Shown in pieces: positions 1 through 11,346 of a DNA stretch of 64,000 nt (its first letter is position 1; each line of letters starts with the position of its first letter). The notes below the pieces were generated by a model. The model worked only from the letters and a program-made list of their open reading frames with translations, did no database searches and was not told where the DNA came from. Source of the stretch: Alopecurus myosuroides (lineage: Eukaryota; Streptophyta; Magnoliopsida; Poales; Poaceae); assembly GCA_028641055.1 (NCBI GenBank), contig CM054062.1, forward strand, positions 239,230,528-239,294,527, given 5' to 3'. Position numbers and translations under genes: made by a program.

Positions 1-1753
1 CATCACTGCATGCGAGGCCGCGGCCAGCACCGCCATCACTACAACATGCAATGGCACTCCTTCCTACACAAGTAGATCACACAATTGAGGAACAGATAGG
101 GTCCTAGCTGATCTCTACAATGGATAAAAAAACATGGGTTTCACAAACAGCCTCACCTTTCTCTAATGGGAACACACTGACAGTTACAGAGTTCTTCCAC
201 AAACTAAGAGCAAATATTTGTAGAAAGAGACAAACTTCACAGCAAGTTAAGGACTAGCACAATGGTGAAGAGGAACGGATGAATCAAATTACAAATAGCA
301 ATGCATACAAGTCATCTTACAAACCAGTAGGGTATATAGCAGATATTCTCTTGAAAATCGTAGCTCAAATACATGCCATCTTAAAAATGGTAGCTCGACA
401 ACAACACATGGCAAGTAGGCAAATAAAAACTCAGTGCTAGTAAGTACTTGCAATATTCAACCAGATTTCAACCAACATGTTTTTACAAAGACAATGAACC
501 TGCACTTCAGGACATATAACACACCAATAAACATGACCAGCTGCAAATCTCTATAAAGACAGAAGCGATAGGAAAATTAAGACCAGGATACCAGCTAGCA
601 ATTAAATCGAACCATTCCTAATAATCCTAAACAACCAAAAGCCTAGCCGTTCTAACATCACAGCAGATCATCATGTCATCGGCTCAATGGAAGGAGCACA
701 GTACAGCCAAATCTATCTGAGAGCTTACAGCACAGCAAAATGTTGCTCGACACACAAACAATATTTACTAGGCTAGGCCAGGATCAATACAGGCTCCACG
801 AAATGTACAGTAAGTAGTGATCATCAGGTGTTCATAGCTTCTTATGCTCACATGTACTGACTGGCCGTATAAGTTTGTGAGCAAGTAGTAGCTTAGATCA
901 TATTAAGTAAACAGTAAGAGACTTTACAACAAAACGCTGAATGTTTGATTTACACAGCAACCACTTATCAAACTTTTAGTGGGATGACTAACATAATATA
1001 GGAAGGAACCTTATAGGGCTCTTGATTTCTGGTAGTTTACCTATCACTACATAGTGTTGCCGGTACAAAACGATGAACAGCCAACTAATGCTGTATACAA
1101 GAATGTATCCGTAGTTCAGATGAATCAATAGTGAGTTAGATTACAATTAAAAAATGATGTAGATAGCAGTGGTAGAAAAAAAATCGATATATCTTCACAC
1201 AGGGTAGCATAATAATAAAAAAAATACCATATATTTGTAGTGTGGATATAATAAATCATGATTGTATCTCGAAATTTTATAGACTCAGCAAATTATCAAA
1301 TATATCACACAAACTCCAACCTCACATGGACAAAAACTACTGCCACAAGTACAGTACATACATCTAGGAAGTCCGCTTGGATCATAACAAAGTTTTCCGA
1401 AAGAGAAGCACATGTCAGCCGACACAAAGATGGAACCGCAACTTAACAGACACCCTAACCTATTAATAGACACCCTAACAAATCAGTGGACACAAAGATG
1501 GAATCACAAAATCTTAACAGAAGTGATGCCCCAATTGAGTGTTCTTTAAACAATCAAAACGAACACACATATCAATCATTTCCCAATTGAGTTTGAGACA
1601 TTCACGGTCAGAACAATTACATCTCATGTACAGCTACATTTGTACGAATTGGCAGTTGTAAATACGCATCTAAACCGAGGAAGAAAATCTATGGGGATTA
1701 GGGCAAGATGTAGACCTAGCTTCATGTCCATCCTGCTGTAGCGGTAGAAGAGG
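1..1753. other. AT-rich flank without a recognisable gene
   Basis: Moderately AT-rich DNA with no long open frame, splice-consistent exon set or terminal repeat that I can support. Short open frames near 1258-1473 exist on both strands and look like chance. It may be the 3' side or intronic sequence of the GC-rich minus-strand block that follows, but nothing in the sequence proves this. Confidence 0.4.
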
Positions 1754-2372
1754 CTATCGTGCTCCGAGTGGCGGGTGCCCTAGTCCAGGTTCCCCAAGAA
1801 CATGGGCCTCATCCGAGTCCCTGTTCAACGGAGGAGAGCGAAGAGGAGAGGGGGGGAGACGGGGAGGGTCAAAGCTGGAACCTTTTGGCGGAAACCTAGC
1901 CAGGAAGACGAGGAGTACCTCCGTCGGGGTATCCATGCGGGGAGCGGCCTTGCCCGCGGCGAGCACGCCGGAGGAGACGGCCAGGACGGAGTCCAAGCAC
2001 TGCGCCGGCCGACATCTCCCTGCTTGTCGGCTATCCGCTGCTTCAGCTTGCGAACGAGTAATATGGGTGCCGACCCGGAGGTGCACGTGGCGGACGACGG
2101 CCCTCCATGTCTCGCGTCGCCGCCGGCCCGACCTGGTGGCCAACGTGCAGCAGAGCACCCCAACTCCCTCGCGTCCATGCGCGCGAAGCGGTCAAGCGAG
2201 CTCGACGGAGCCGCGCGCATCGGCTACCGATGCACGACGGCGCTGGCAAGCACGCCAGCCGCGCCGCCATGGTTCCGTCGCCGTGAGGCGGGAGGGGAAA
2301 TGGGGGCCGCCAGTCGTCTGGAGCGGGGAGAGAGGAAAGGCAAATGGCGGTAGGGTTTTCTGCGTCCACCAT
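1754..2372 (-). CDS. possible GC-rich 5' exon or gene fragment, unknown product
   Basis: This GC-rich block reads open in more than one minus-strand frame, as GC-rich grass exons often do. Reading the minus strand from about 2360, an AAACCCTA-type leader resembling grass 5' UTRs is followed by a plausible ATG near 2271. No domain is recognised. A short stretch (SVLAV-SSGVL, around 1940-1990) resembles SVLAVVSSDVL encoded on the plus strand near 32730, so the two could be pieces of one dispersed family. The hAT-like insertion starts 9 bp beyond the block, so it may have separated this sequence from its promoter. It could equally be GC-rich non-coding DNA. Confidence 0.2.
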
Positions 2373-2559
2373 TTTAGTCCGGCTGGACTCAATTTGGCAA
2401 CGGGGACACTAACCACAGGTTATTGGCTAACCATAACCATCCCCATGCAGGAAATTCTTCTCCATCCCCATCCCCATTAACTGTGACGGGGACAACTATA
2501 CTCCCATCCCCGTACCCACCGGGTTATCGGATCACTAGTGGAAACAACCCCTCTCGTCC

Positions 2560-2795
2560 AGGGGGCCGGGGGCAGCTGTCCCGGTTGCAACCAAATCCGG
2601 GACAAATGCCCCGCATTGGTCCCGGTTCGTGCGCCCGGGGCAACAGGAATCGTCTGGCGCATTGGTCCCGGTTCGTGGGGGGCATATCGGTCCCGGCTCT
2701 TGCCACGGACCGGGACCAATGCCTAGCCACAGGCCACGTGGCACGCGCATGACCTGTTGTCCCGGTTCAGTCCACGAACCGGGACCAATGCCCCC
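2560..2795. repeat. CACTA 5' subterminal repeats
   Basis: Short motifs CCCGGTTCGTG, CCCGGTTCAG, CGAACCGGGACCAATG and GGGACAAATGCCCC recur in both orientations directly inside the left TIR. Such arrays in CACTA elements are the known binding sites of the element-encoded DNA-binding protein; that role is inferred here. Confidence 0.75.
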
Positions 2796-2801
2796 TTCCC
2801 C

Positions 2802-2809
2802 TATATATA
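2802..2809 (+). promoter_or_regulatory. TATA box of the CACTA transposase gene
   Basis: TATATATA lies just after the subterminal repeats and about 270 bp before the probable transposase start. The 5' UTR between them appears to hold an intron, ending at the AG before 3076. Confidence 0.5.
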
Positions 2810-3075
2810 CTGCCCCAGCCCCCCTCCTTCCATCTTTTTTTTCCTTGGAGGTGTGAGAGAGTGTGGTGTTATAGTGTTTTTTTTTACTATGCACACGAGG
2901 TGTTCGACGAAATTCCCGAGGCGCACACAAGCTCACTGAAAATGGTATCTTCGACCGAGGTTAACAAATTATCTTTTTCATCTGTAACTGATACATAAAA
3001 AAGTATTATTTGTCGATGTACTGTGGTCATCTCTGTATTAATATGTATTTTGATAAACTTAATTATATGATGCAG

Positions 3076-6000
3076 ATGGATGCACGGCAGCGATGGATGT
3101 ACGGTGACCGACGCACCTCCGAGTATATGGCAGGCCTGAATGCATTTCTTGCTGTAGCTCAGGCGAACAAAGATAATGGCTTCATGTGTTGCCCATGTGT
3201 TGATTGTCGGAACGTCAGAGAACATTCTTCCGAAAGAATCCTTCACGGCCATCTACTTCGGAGAGGTTTCATGCCCAGCTATAATTGCTGGACCAAGCAT
3301 GGAGAAAGAGGGGTTGTGATGGAAGACGATGAAGAAGAAGAAGAAGATCCTTTGTTCCCTGAATACGACGATACTGCAATGGAAGAGAATGCAGAAGAAG
3401 GAGGTGATCAAGAACAGGCATCAGAAGAGCCCGATGATGATCTTGGCCGAGTTATTGCTGATGCAAGGGAAGACTGTGAAAATAAATTGGAGAGGTTGAA
3501 GCTGGACAACATGTTACGGGATCACAAAAAATTGTTGTACCCAAATTGCGAAGATGGTAGCACAAAACTCGGTACCACACTGGAGTTGCTGAAATGGAAG
3601 ACACAAAACGGTGTGACTGACAAGGCATTTGAGAGTTTACTTCAACTAATGAAGCCAAAACTTCCAAAGGATAACGAATTGCCTGAGAGTACGTACGAAG
3701 CAAAGAAAGCTCTCTGCCCTCTAGGATTAGATGTGCAGAAGATACATGCATGCATTAATGACTGCATTCTCTTCCGCGGTGAGAAGTACGAGAATTTGGA
3801 TGAATGTCCGATATGCACTGCACTGCGGTATAAGATCAGAGCAGATGATCCTGGTGATGTTGACGGCGAGCCCCCCCGTAAGAGGGTTCCTGCTAAGGTG
3901 ATGTGGTATGCTGCTATAATACCACGGCTGAAACGTCTGTTTAGAAACAAAGAGCATGCTAGGTTGTTGCGATGGCACAAAGAAGACCGTAAGAAAGATG
4001 GAAAGTTGAGGCACCCCGCCGATGGATCGCAGTGGAGAAAGATCGAGAGAGACTTTCCAAACTTTGCAGGAGAGGTGAGAAACTTATGGTTTGGTCTAAG
4101 TACAGATGGCTTTAATCCTTTTGGGGAGCAGAGCTCCAGTCATAGCACTTGGCCTGTAACTCTATGTATGTACAACCTTCCTCCTTGGTTGTGCATGAAG
4201 CGCAAGTTCATTATGATGTCAGTTCTCATCCAAGGCCCGAGGCAACCTGGCAACGACATTGATGTGTATCTAAGTCCATTAGTGGAAGAACTCTTAGAAC
4301 TGTGGGGCAAACCAGGTGTACGTGTGTGGGATGAGAACGAACAAAAGCCATTTGACCTACGGGCGTTGCTTTTCGTGACCATCAATGATTGGCCAGCTCT
4401 TAGTAACATTTCCGGTCATACAAACAAGGGATACAATGCATGCACACACTGTTTAGATAAGACTGACAGTGTTTTTTTGGATAAATGTAAAAAGGTTGTA
4501 TACCTGGGGCATCGTAGATTTCTTCCGATCAAGCATCCCTTAAGGAAAAAAGGAGGGAAGCATTTCAGAGGTGAGGCAGATAACCGAAAGAAGCCTGAGC
4601 TCCGTAGTGGTAATGATATATTCGATATGGTCAAGGACCTACAAGTAATCTTTGGTAAGGCTGCTGGCAGCCAACCAGTTCCGTACGGCCCTGATAAGCG
4701 GGCACCCATGTGGAAGAAGAAATCTATATTTTGGGAGCTACCCTATTGGAAAGTTTTAGATGTCCGGTCTTCGATCGACGTGATGCACGTGACAAAGAAT
4801 CTATGTGTCAATCTGCTATGCTTCCTGGGCGTGTATGGGAAGTCAAAAGATACGCCTGAAGCACGGGAGGACCAACAACGTATGAAAGACCCAAGCAACA
4901 AGCACACAGATACAGGGCGCCATTCCTTAAGCAGCTACGCTCTTACTAAAGCAGAGAAGGAAATATTCTTTGAAGTCCTTTACAGTATCAAGGTTCCGTC
5001 TGGCTTCTCGTCGAATATAAAGGGGATAATAAACATGGCAGAGAAAAAATTCCAAAACCTGAAGTCTCATGACTGCCACGTGATTATGACGCAGTTGCTT
5101 CCGATTGCATTGAGGGGGCTTCTACCGGAAAATGTTCGAGTACCCATTGTGAAGCTATGTGCATTCATGAACGCAATATCTCAGAAGGTAATTGATCCAG
5201 AAATTCTGACAAGATTACAGAGGGATGTGGTCCAGTGTCTTGTTAGTTTTGAGTTGGTGTTCCCACCATCCTTCTTCAACATTATGACTCATCTCCTTGT
5301 TCACCTATGTGAAGAGATTCATATTCTCGGTCCGGTATTTCTACATAATATGTTCCCCTTTGAGAGGTTCATGGGAGTCTTGAAGAAATATGTTCATAAC
5401 CGTGCTAGGCCAGAAGGAAGCATCTCGAAGGGCTATGGAACAGAGGAGGTCATTGGGTTCTGTGTTGACTTTATTCCTGACCTTAAGACAATTGGTGTTC
5501 CTGAATCGCGGCATGAGGGGAGACTGAGGGGAAAAGGAACGCTGGGAAAGAAAACAATGATACCTAGGGACGGGCATTCTTTGACCAAAGCACACTACAC
5601 AGTTCTACAAAATTCTATGTTCATGGCTATGTATGTCGAGGAACACAAGAATATTGTACGGTCTGCAAACCCGGGGAAGGATGACTCATGCATTAAACGC
5701 GAACACATGGAGACTTTCGGAAGTTGGTTGCAAACACGTCTTATAAATGACACCACTGTTGAAGATCAGCTATACATGTTGGCAGGGTCACCATCTTCGA
5801 CTATTGGGAGTTTTCAAGGGTACGAGATAAATGGGAATACATTTTACACGAGCTCCCAAGATAAGAAGAGCACCAACCAAAACAGTGGTGTCCGTTTTGA
5901 TACAACAAACGAGAATGGAAAAACTGACACATACTATGGTTACATAGAGGAGATATGGGAACTTGACTATGGACCTTCTTTTAAGGTCCCTTTGTGTCGT

Positions 6001-6090
6001 GGTGGTGTCACGGCAGATGCCATGGGATGGCTAAAGATGTGGGGACGAAGGACGCTGGAGGTGATCGGGGAGGGATCACGCGACGAGTAG
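3076..6090 (+). pseudogene. TNP2-type CACTA transposase, 3' end broken by LTR insertion
   Basis: The open frame runs from 3010, but the ATG at 3076 directly after a TGATGCAG splice-acceptor-like site is the better start, giving the family-typical MDARQRWMYGDRR beginning. N-terminal residues match the transposase-associated domain (PF13963), with a cysteine-rich CCPCVDC motif and HGHLLRRGF. The central part is Transposase_21 (PF02992), visible as LSTDGFNPFG, LPPWLCMKRKF, GNDIDVYLSPLVEELLELW and IDVMHVTKNLCVNLL. The C-terminal part resembles DUF4218 (LTHLLVHLCEEI-type, then PFERFMGVLKKYVHNRARPEGSI), then the start of DUF4216 (YYGYIEEIWELDYG). After FKVPL the reading leaves the family and runs into an LTR, so about the last 35 residues are foreign. 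The rest is free of stops, so the interruption looks like the main lesion. The product would cut and integrate the element at its TIRs in the nucleus. Confidence 0.9.
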
Positions 6091-6881
6091 CCGCGTGAGG
6101 TACGAAGTAAACACTGCAAACAACACGATCTACCCAGGTTCAGGGCCCTCGTGAGGAGGTAAAACCCCTACTCCTGCCTTTCTCTATGTATTCTGGTGTC
6201 TCACCGAGTAGCCACAGTACAATGTTCTTGCTACCGAGTAGCCCCTCTTCTCTCTTTGTGATGAACTAGGTTAAGAATCTAGGGTTTCCTCTGTTCCAGT
6301 ATGCGATCCCTTGTGCGATGCCTCACGCAGGAGGCGGCGGGGCACCTTATATACCTGGTGCCCAGCCGGATACGTCCAAACCTAGACAAGTATCGACATA
6401 GTGTGCACATCGTCCTTCTTCCGGGTTCCCGCTGACAGCTTTGGTTCCTAATCTTGGCTGCATCTGGAAAGTCGTTGGGCAAAACAAGGGGACAGACTGG
6501 TATCACTGTGCCAAACACAGAGTAGGGCCCCCTTATCCTGCGACGGCCTGCTTCCATGCTGTCACTGTCAGGCAGGCCGGTCCCAGATGAACAATAGTTC
6601 GAATGCTGCCAAGTACGGACCCAGGATACGCGGGATCCTGTGTCAGAACGGCTCCTTTGACTTTCTGGCCCGAGTAGGTTCCCGCCAATTTTACTCGGGC
6701 CAACTCTTCTACTCGAAATGACAGAACTTGATTGATATCTCCTTCTGGTCATCTTGAGATGAGACCGAGTAGCAGTCGACCGGGTAGCAGGTACCGGGTA
6801 GTCGGCTACTCGACCAAACCTCTCTTCTGTAAGTCGCCTTTACCACTTGCCTTTACCCTACTCGGGGGTAACCCCCCGACA
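5993..6881 (-). repeat. LTR of the Tat-type remnant
   Basis: The right end reads CCCCCCGACA, so the LTR in its own orientation starts TGTCGGGGGGTTACCC, a typical Tat-type LTR start. The left end is TG at 5993 or 5995, exactly where transposase similarity stops. Near the left end the reversed motif ACCCAGGTTCAGGGCCCTCGTG resembles the end of the LTR at 52927-53418. CCGAGTAG is repeated throughout. The second LTR is absent from the window. Confidence 0.7.
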
Positions 6882-7406
6882 GCAGTCCCCGAAGCTGGTT
6901 GAGTCTTGCGAACTCGTTCACTAGGCTCTGCCAGCTTGAAACCAACTTTTGCAACATAGCCCTTGAACCTCAAGATGCCGAGTAAATGACCTCCGAGTAG
7001 TACTCTAGAAAGTACCTTGAGTTTTGAGTTTCCTGTCTTCCGAATAGCACCTGCTTTCTACTCTGTAACCGAGTAGAAAGACTTAGAGAATTTCTCCTCT
7101 ATCGTCTCTGCAGCTCAGAGCATAATCCAGCCTTCCGTGTCGCAACTGGACACGTGGCAAGCATCCGCGACCCCGTCGTTTCGCTGCCACGACACGACGT
7201 GCCACGCGCCCAGTTTTCACGGGGCGGGCCCACTGGCTCGTTATGTCCCATCACGCGCAGTAATTGGCCACGATCTGGTAGTGGGATCTGCTGCGGCCGT
7301 TACGCGCGCGCCTCGCGCGTGCGTGCGTTTCCAGCCGGCCACAGACCCCACCACACGCCACGATCGATCCCACTTCCCCGATGGTAACGGTAAACCGCGG
7401 AGAGGG

Positions 7407-7414
7407 TATAAATA
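7407..7414 (+). promoter_or_regulatory. TATA box of the opposite-strand gene
   Basis: TATAAATA lies about 168 bp before the ATG at 7582 and is followed by a CT-rich leader. This placement excludes the upstream in-frame ATG at 7381 as the start. The promoter lies just inside the retrotransposon 3' LTR and reads back into the element. Confidence 0.6.
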
Positions 7415-7581
7415 CCTCCGCCGGTAACTTCCTTTTCTCCTCCCTTCGCACTTTTCCCCTTTCGTCTCTCTGTTCTTCTCCGCCGCCGAGCTCTCCGCCG
7501 CCGCGCAACCTTTCGCGCCGCTGCGGATTTTTTTCTTCCACCCAATCTCTCCGACTCTCCACCATCCGCGCACCCCTTGCC

Positions 7582-10500
7582 ATGGCTGCTCGCGCCGGCT
7601 GGGCTGGCTCGCACGTCACCGCCGAGGATTGCGCCTGGCTCGTGAACACCCGGAGGGTTCCTCCTGGTGTTCAGTGCCGGCCGTCCGACGGCGAGCTCGT
7701 GCCAACCCCGCAGGAGGGCGAACACGTCGTGTTCTTGTCGCACTTCGAGCGCGGATTCGGCCTGCCGGCCTCCGACTTCCTCCGCCGCTTCCTCGACCAC
7801 TTCGGTCTCCAAATGCACCACTTGCCACCAAACGTCGTCGTCTTCCTCGCCTACCACGCCGTGGTGTGCGAGGCCTTCCTTGGGGTCCATCCCACGACGG
7901 ATACCTGGCTGAAGTACTTCCATCTCCGCCAGCAGACCACCGGGAAGAAGGAAGGCGCGGGCGTGCCGCGCGCAACTGACACCGGCTGCGCCATGATGGT
8001 GCAGCGGTCGGGAACCAACCATCCCCGTATCAAGGGGTTGGAATCCGTCCGAATGTGGCAGAAGACGTTCCTCTACGTCAAGAACATCCCCGCCACCGAA
8101 GGAGGAAAGGTAACCGACCGAATCAATCTTCCCGCTTGGAGCAATCGTGCTCCCACCGGGAAGAATTGGAAGTCGAAGCCCTCCAACGACCTCAACGCGA
8201 TGGAGATAGAGGCGCGGCTCGGGGTCCTAATTAACGAGGGCCTCAAGAGTGATGATCCCATGGCGTGCTGGATCAAGAATCGCGTTCTGCCTCTGCAGGA
8301 CCGCTGCCACCTGATGTGCTATATGGGAGGCCCCCGAGACTGCACCAGAACGACCACCATCGAGCTCGACAACGCGGATGTTCCTGAGCACGCAAGGGCC
8401 ATCCTGACAACGAACCTCGGCGAGCACTGGCAGTATGGGTTCATCCCATTCAGCCGCACGAAGCCGATTCCGCGGGTACGCTCTTCTTTCTCTGCTTTCT
8501 GTACATGTATTCCGAGTAGCGAACTTCCTCTTCTCGCCGCGACTAGCAACCGCATTCGGTACCGAGTAGAGTACTTAGCTGAATTGCCTAGGCTTAGTAT
8601 GCTTTGTGCCTGCACGCCTTGTCGGGTAACCTACTCGGGAACAATTCTTAGGCTTAATATGCTTGACGGCTGCACGCCTTCCCGAGTAGGATGTTCAGTA
8701 AGTTTGCCTAGGCTTAGTGTGCTTTGTGTTTGCACGCCTATCCGAGTAGAATGCCTTCCTGCTATTCGGCTAACATGTGATATTTCTTTGTTCTTCAGGT
8801 CCTCAATCGCCAGCTCATGGAAAGCTGTGAACGTTTCGAAGGCAATTGGTTTGCTGACCGAACGGAGGATGATGATGCCTCTTTTGAGGCTGCAGATCAG
8901 ATCAATCTCCCCCACTCCCCCACGATGGAGAGGCAGCGCGCAGAATCGTCTCTCCGCGACTGGCCTGAGGACGAATTTGAAGGTAACTGCGTACTTACTT
9001 TGCTTGTTCGCGAGAAGCAACAATCCATTGTTTGCTGTTTCTGATTCGCTCCTCTTCTTTTCCTGAATCCGCAGACGATGTTGATGAGGAGAACGAGAAT
9101 GAGGACGAGGACGAGAACGAGGGCGATAGAGCCCTTGAGGTCAATCCTCTTTCTGTTGCTGCACCCGCTACTCGCAAGCGGACCGGCAGCGGCGCCGTAG
9201 AGCCCCCCGCCAAGAAGAAGAAAGTGACCGAGAAGACGACCAAGCAGGTCGTGAAGAGAACCAGGCGAACAATTTCCTCCACCACCGCGTAAGTTTCTTC
9301 TCGGTTGCATGTTTCTGTCTATCTTGCTCTTCTCGGTTGACTCCCAATCCTTTTGCTTCACTGTTTTCTCTTGTTTTCCTCTGCCCTTTTCTTATCTTTG
9401 ATCCCAACTTCCTCTTCAGAGCCCCCTTGAACGCGGATGCCGCTCTTGCATCCAGCGAAACTCAGAAGAAGACTACCATTGATGTCGACAAACTGATCGA
9501 CCTCGATGGCGACGAGAACAATGCCGCCAATGCATCAACAGAGGGCACTGATGCCCAGAACGCTGAGCCAGAGCCGCAGGATGCTGCTCATCAGGAGAAA
9601 CCACCTTCCCCTCCAGCTGACGCCGCCGAGGGGAACCAAGACCAAGATACAGAGATGCGCCATGCTGACGCCGCCGTCGAGCGGCAAGAAGCCGAACCTG
9701 AGCAGCCAGCCACAGATGCTGCCGGACAAGGGGATCCCGCTGTCGAGCAGCGGGTAGAAGATACAGCCATGACCGAGGAGTATCCCCTGAGCAGTGCGCA
9801 GCCAGGCGCTGCGCAGAGCAGCGCGCAACCAGATGCTGCAGGAAGTGGTGGGTCCGTGGTACCACCCATTGATCAAGGCTCTGCACCGCCAGATTCCTCC
9901 TTGGTGCCACAGACCAAGGACGCAGCCAGCCCTCCTGCCGGGCGAGTAACCAGGAAGCAAGCCCTAGACGCTCTGAAGGAGGCAGTCGAGAAGAGGGCAG
10001 CCGAGAAGAAGGAAACCGAGACGCCGAAGATCGAGAAGCCAACCACCGAGAAGCAGCCACCTGCTCAGAAAGAGACAGCAAAGAAGAAGGCTGCCGACAA
10101 GCCGCCGCCGACATCAGCTGGCCAGTCCAAGCAGCTAGTTATCCGCAATCCCAGTGCGGTCCCTGCCGCCGCTACCATAGCTGATCAGCCCCTCTACCCG
10201 GATTATATGGTAAAGGTCAGCCAACAGCGCCAGATTGGCCTTTCCGTCGAGGACCGGAAGATTGCTCTCACAAGAGGAAGGAAGGCCGTGGCGACGGACT
10301 CCAGGCCCCCGGCCCCCGTCTCCATTGCTTCTCGGGGAGCTCAAGACCAAGCGATAACATCCCAGAGCCTCGAGCAGGTACTCGACCTCATTGGCTTCAT
10401 CGACGCCAAATGGGATAGCAAGATTCTCGGCACCCCCAACTGGAACGGCATCGACTTGGGCGATATCGACCACATGCGCCAAGATTGGAACAAGGTGGAC

Positions 10501-11346
10501 TTGGGTTGCAAACCCATGACCGTCTCGACCACTTCTGCTACTCTGGCAGCCAAGATGTTCGTGCATCGCAAGAACGCAGAAGATCTCGAGCAGTCTTATG
10601 CGGTAAGCCTCAACTTATCCTTTCCAAGTTGCATCTTCACTTCCTTTCTTCTCTTCCTCCTTTCCTTATCCATCACCCAGTCCCCGAGATTCTGGCTGAG
10701 TAGGCGGACACTCTCCCGAGTAGCCGCCTTCTCGGGTGGAATCTCAAGTACTTTGCCTGACACTTGTTTCTTCTGCTTCTCAGAATAGTGTACTGAAACG
10801 GACCAACCTGCACCGCCAACTTCTCTGGAACCACGCCATTGCCAAGAGGCGTATTGCCGCCCTTGAGAAGGAGAAGGTGATCGTCGAGGAAGCCGACAAG
10901 GAAGTCATGAACAGCACCATGAGGCTGTCCGAGGTGGAAGGTGCGCTTCTCGCTTACGCGGTTCTTGCGTTTTTTGTTTACGCCCGCTATCGCTTTTTGC
11001 GTTAACCATCTCTACTCTGCAGGGAAACTGAAGGCCCTGGCCGACGAGCACGACAACTGCCGTGCCTTTGTTGCGAGTGCCGAGACCACCATCAAGAAGC
11101 TTGAAGGTAAACCTCTGTCTACTCGGTTTGCCTTTGCCTTTTCTTCCTTTCGCTTCTCTGCTAACCGTGCTTTGCTCTTTTCAGAAGATCATAAGAAGTT
11201 TGTTCTCGAGCATCAGGATTGCCTTAAACCTGCTGAAGTGGAGGTGCGACTAGTAAGCCAATCTGCAGCTCTGCAGAGTGCACACACTACCGAGATGGAA
11301 ACGCTGCAACTCCAGCTGCAGAAAGCACTCCAGGATGCTGTAAAGC
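7582..11346 (+). CDS. Opposite-strand gene of Tat-type gypsy element, PF04195-like protein, 3' truncated
   Basis: Seven exons with GT..AG borders keep one frame: 7582-8475, 8799-8982, 9075-9288, 9420-10602, 10784-10940, 11023-11106 and 11185 to the truncation at 11346, about 959 codons in all. Exon 1 resembles the putative gypsy-type transposon domain PF04195: GFGLPASDFLRRFLDHFGLQ, then HHLPPNVVVFLAYHAVVCEAFLG and TWLKYFHL. Exon 3 is acidic (DDVDEENENEDEDENEGD) and then basic, with KKKK-type nuclear-localisation-like sequence. Exon 4 is long, rich in Gln, Ala, Pro and Glu, and of low complexity. Exons 5-7 are heptad-like and probably form a coiled coil (RRIAALEKEKVIVEEADKEV onward). The function of these proteins is not established. 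The gene ends in another element's LTR, so it is probably non-functional despite intact splice sites. Confidence 0.8.
8581..8760 (+). repeat. three 60-bp tandem repeats in intron 1
   Basis: The segment GCCTAGGCTTAGTATGCTTT and close variants begin at 8586, 8646 and 8706, an exact 60-bp period. Each unit carries TGCACGCC and ends near a CGAGTAG or ACTCGGG motif. The units differ at several positions, so the array is not recent. Confidence 0.85.

Larger units (their letters stand above)
5993..11346 (-). mobile_element. 3' part of a Tat-type gypsy retrotransposon, minus orientation
   Basis: The fragment starts with a reversed LTR inside the TNP2 gene, continues with a purine-rich tract (reverse complement of 6882-6900, AGCTTCGGGGACTGC) abutting the LTR, and then carries a spliced gene on the plus strand, opposite to the element's own polarity. 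Extra genes on the opposite strand between pol and the 3' LTR are a recognised feature of the Tat lineage (Grande, RIRE2, Retand, Ogre relatives). The gag-pol part and 5' LTR are missing: the sequence stops at 11346, where a different retroelement LTR begins mid-sequence, which indicates a deletion junction. No target duplication can be tested. Confidence 0.75.

Noticed and set aside
1258..1473. Small frames on both strands near the left end
   Set aside because: They are about 60 codons, overlap each other and show no coding signal.
7381..7581. In-frame upstream ATG of the opposite-strand gene
   Set aside because: A TATAAATA box lies downstream of it and the encoded extension is low-complexity Ser/Pro text, so the ATG at 7582 is preferred.
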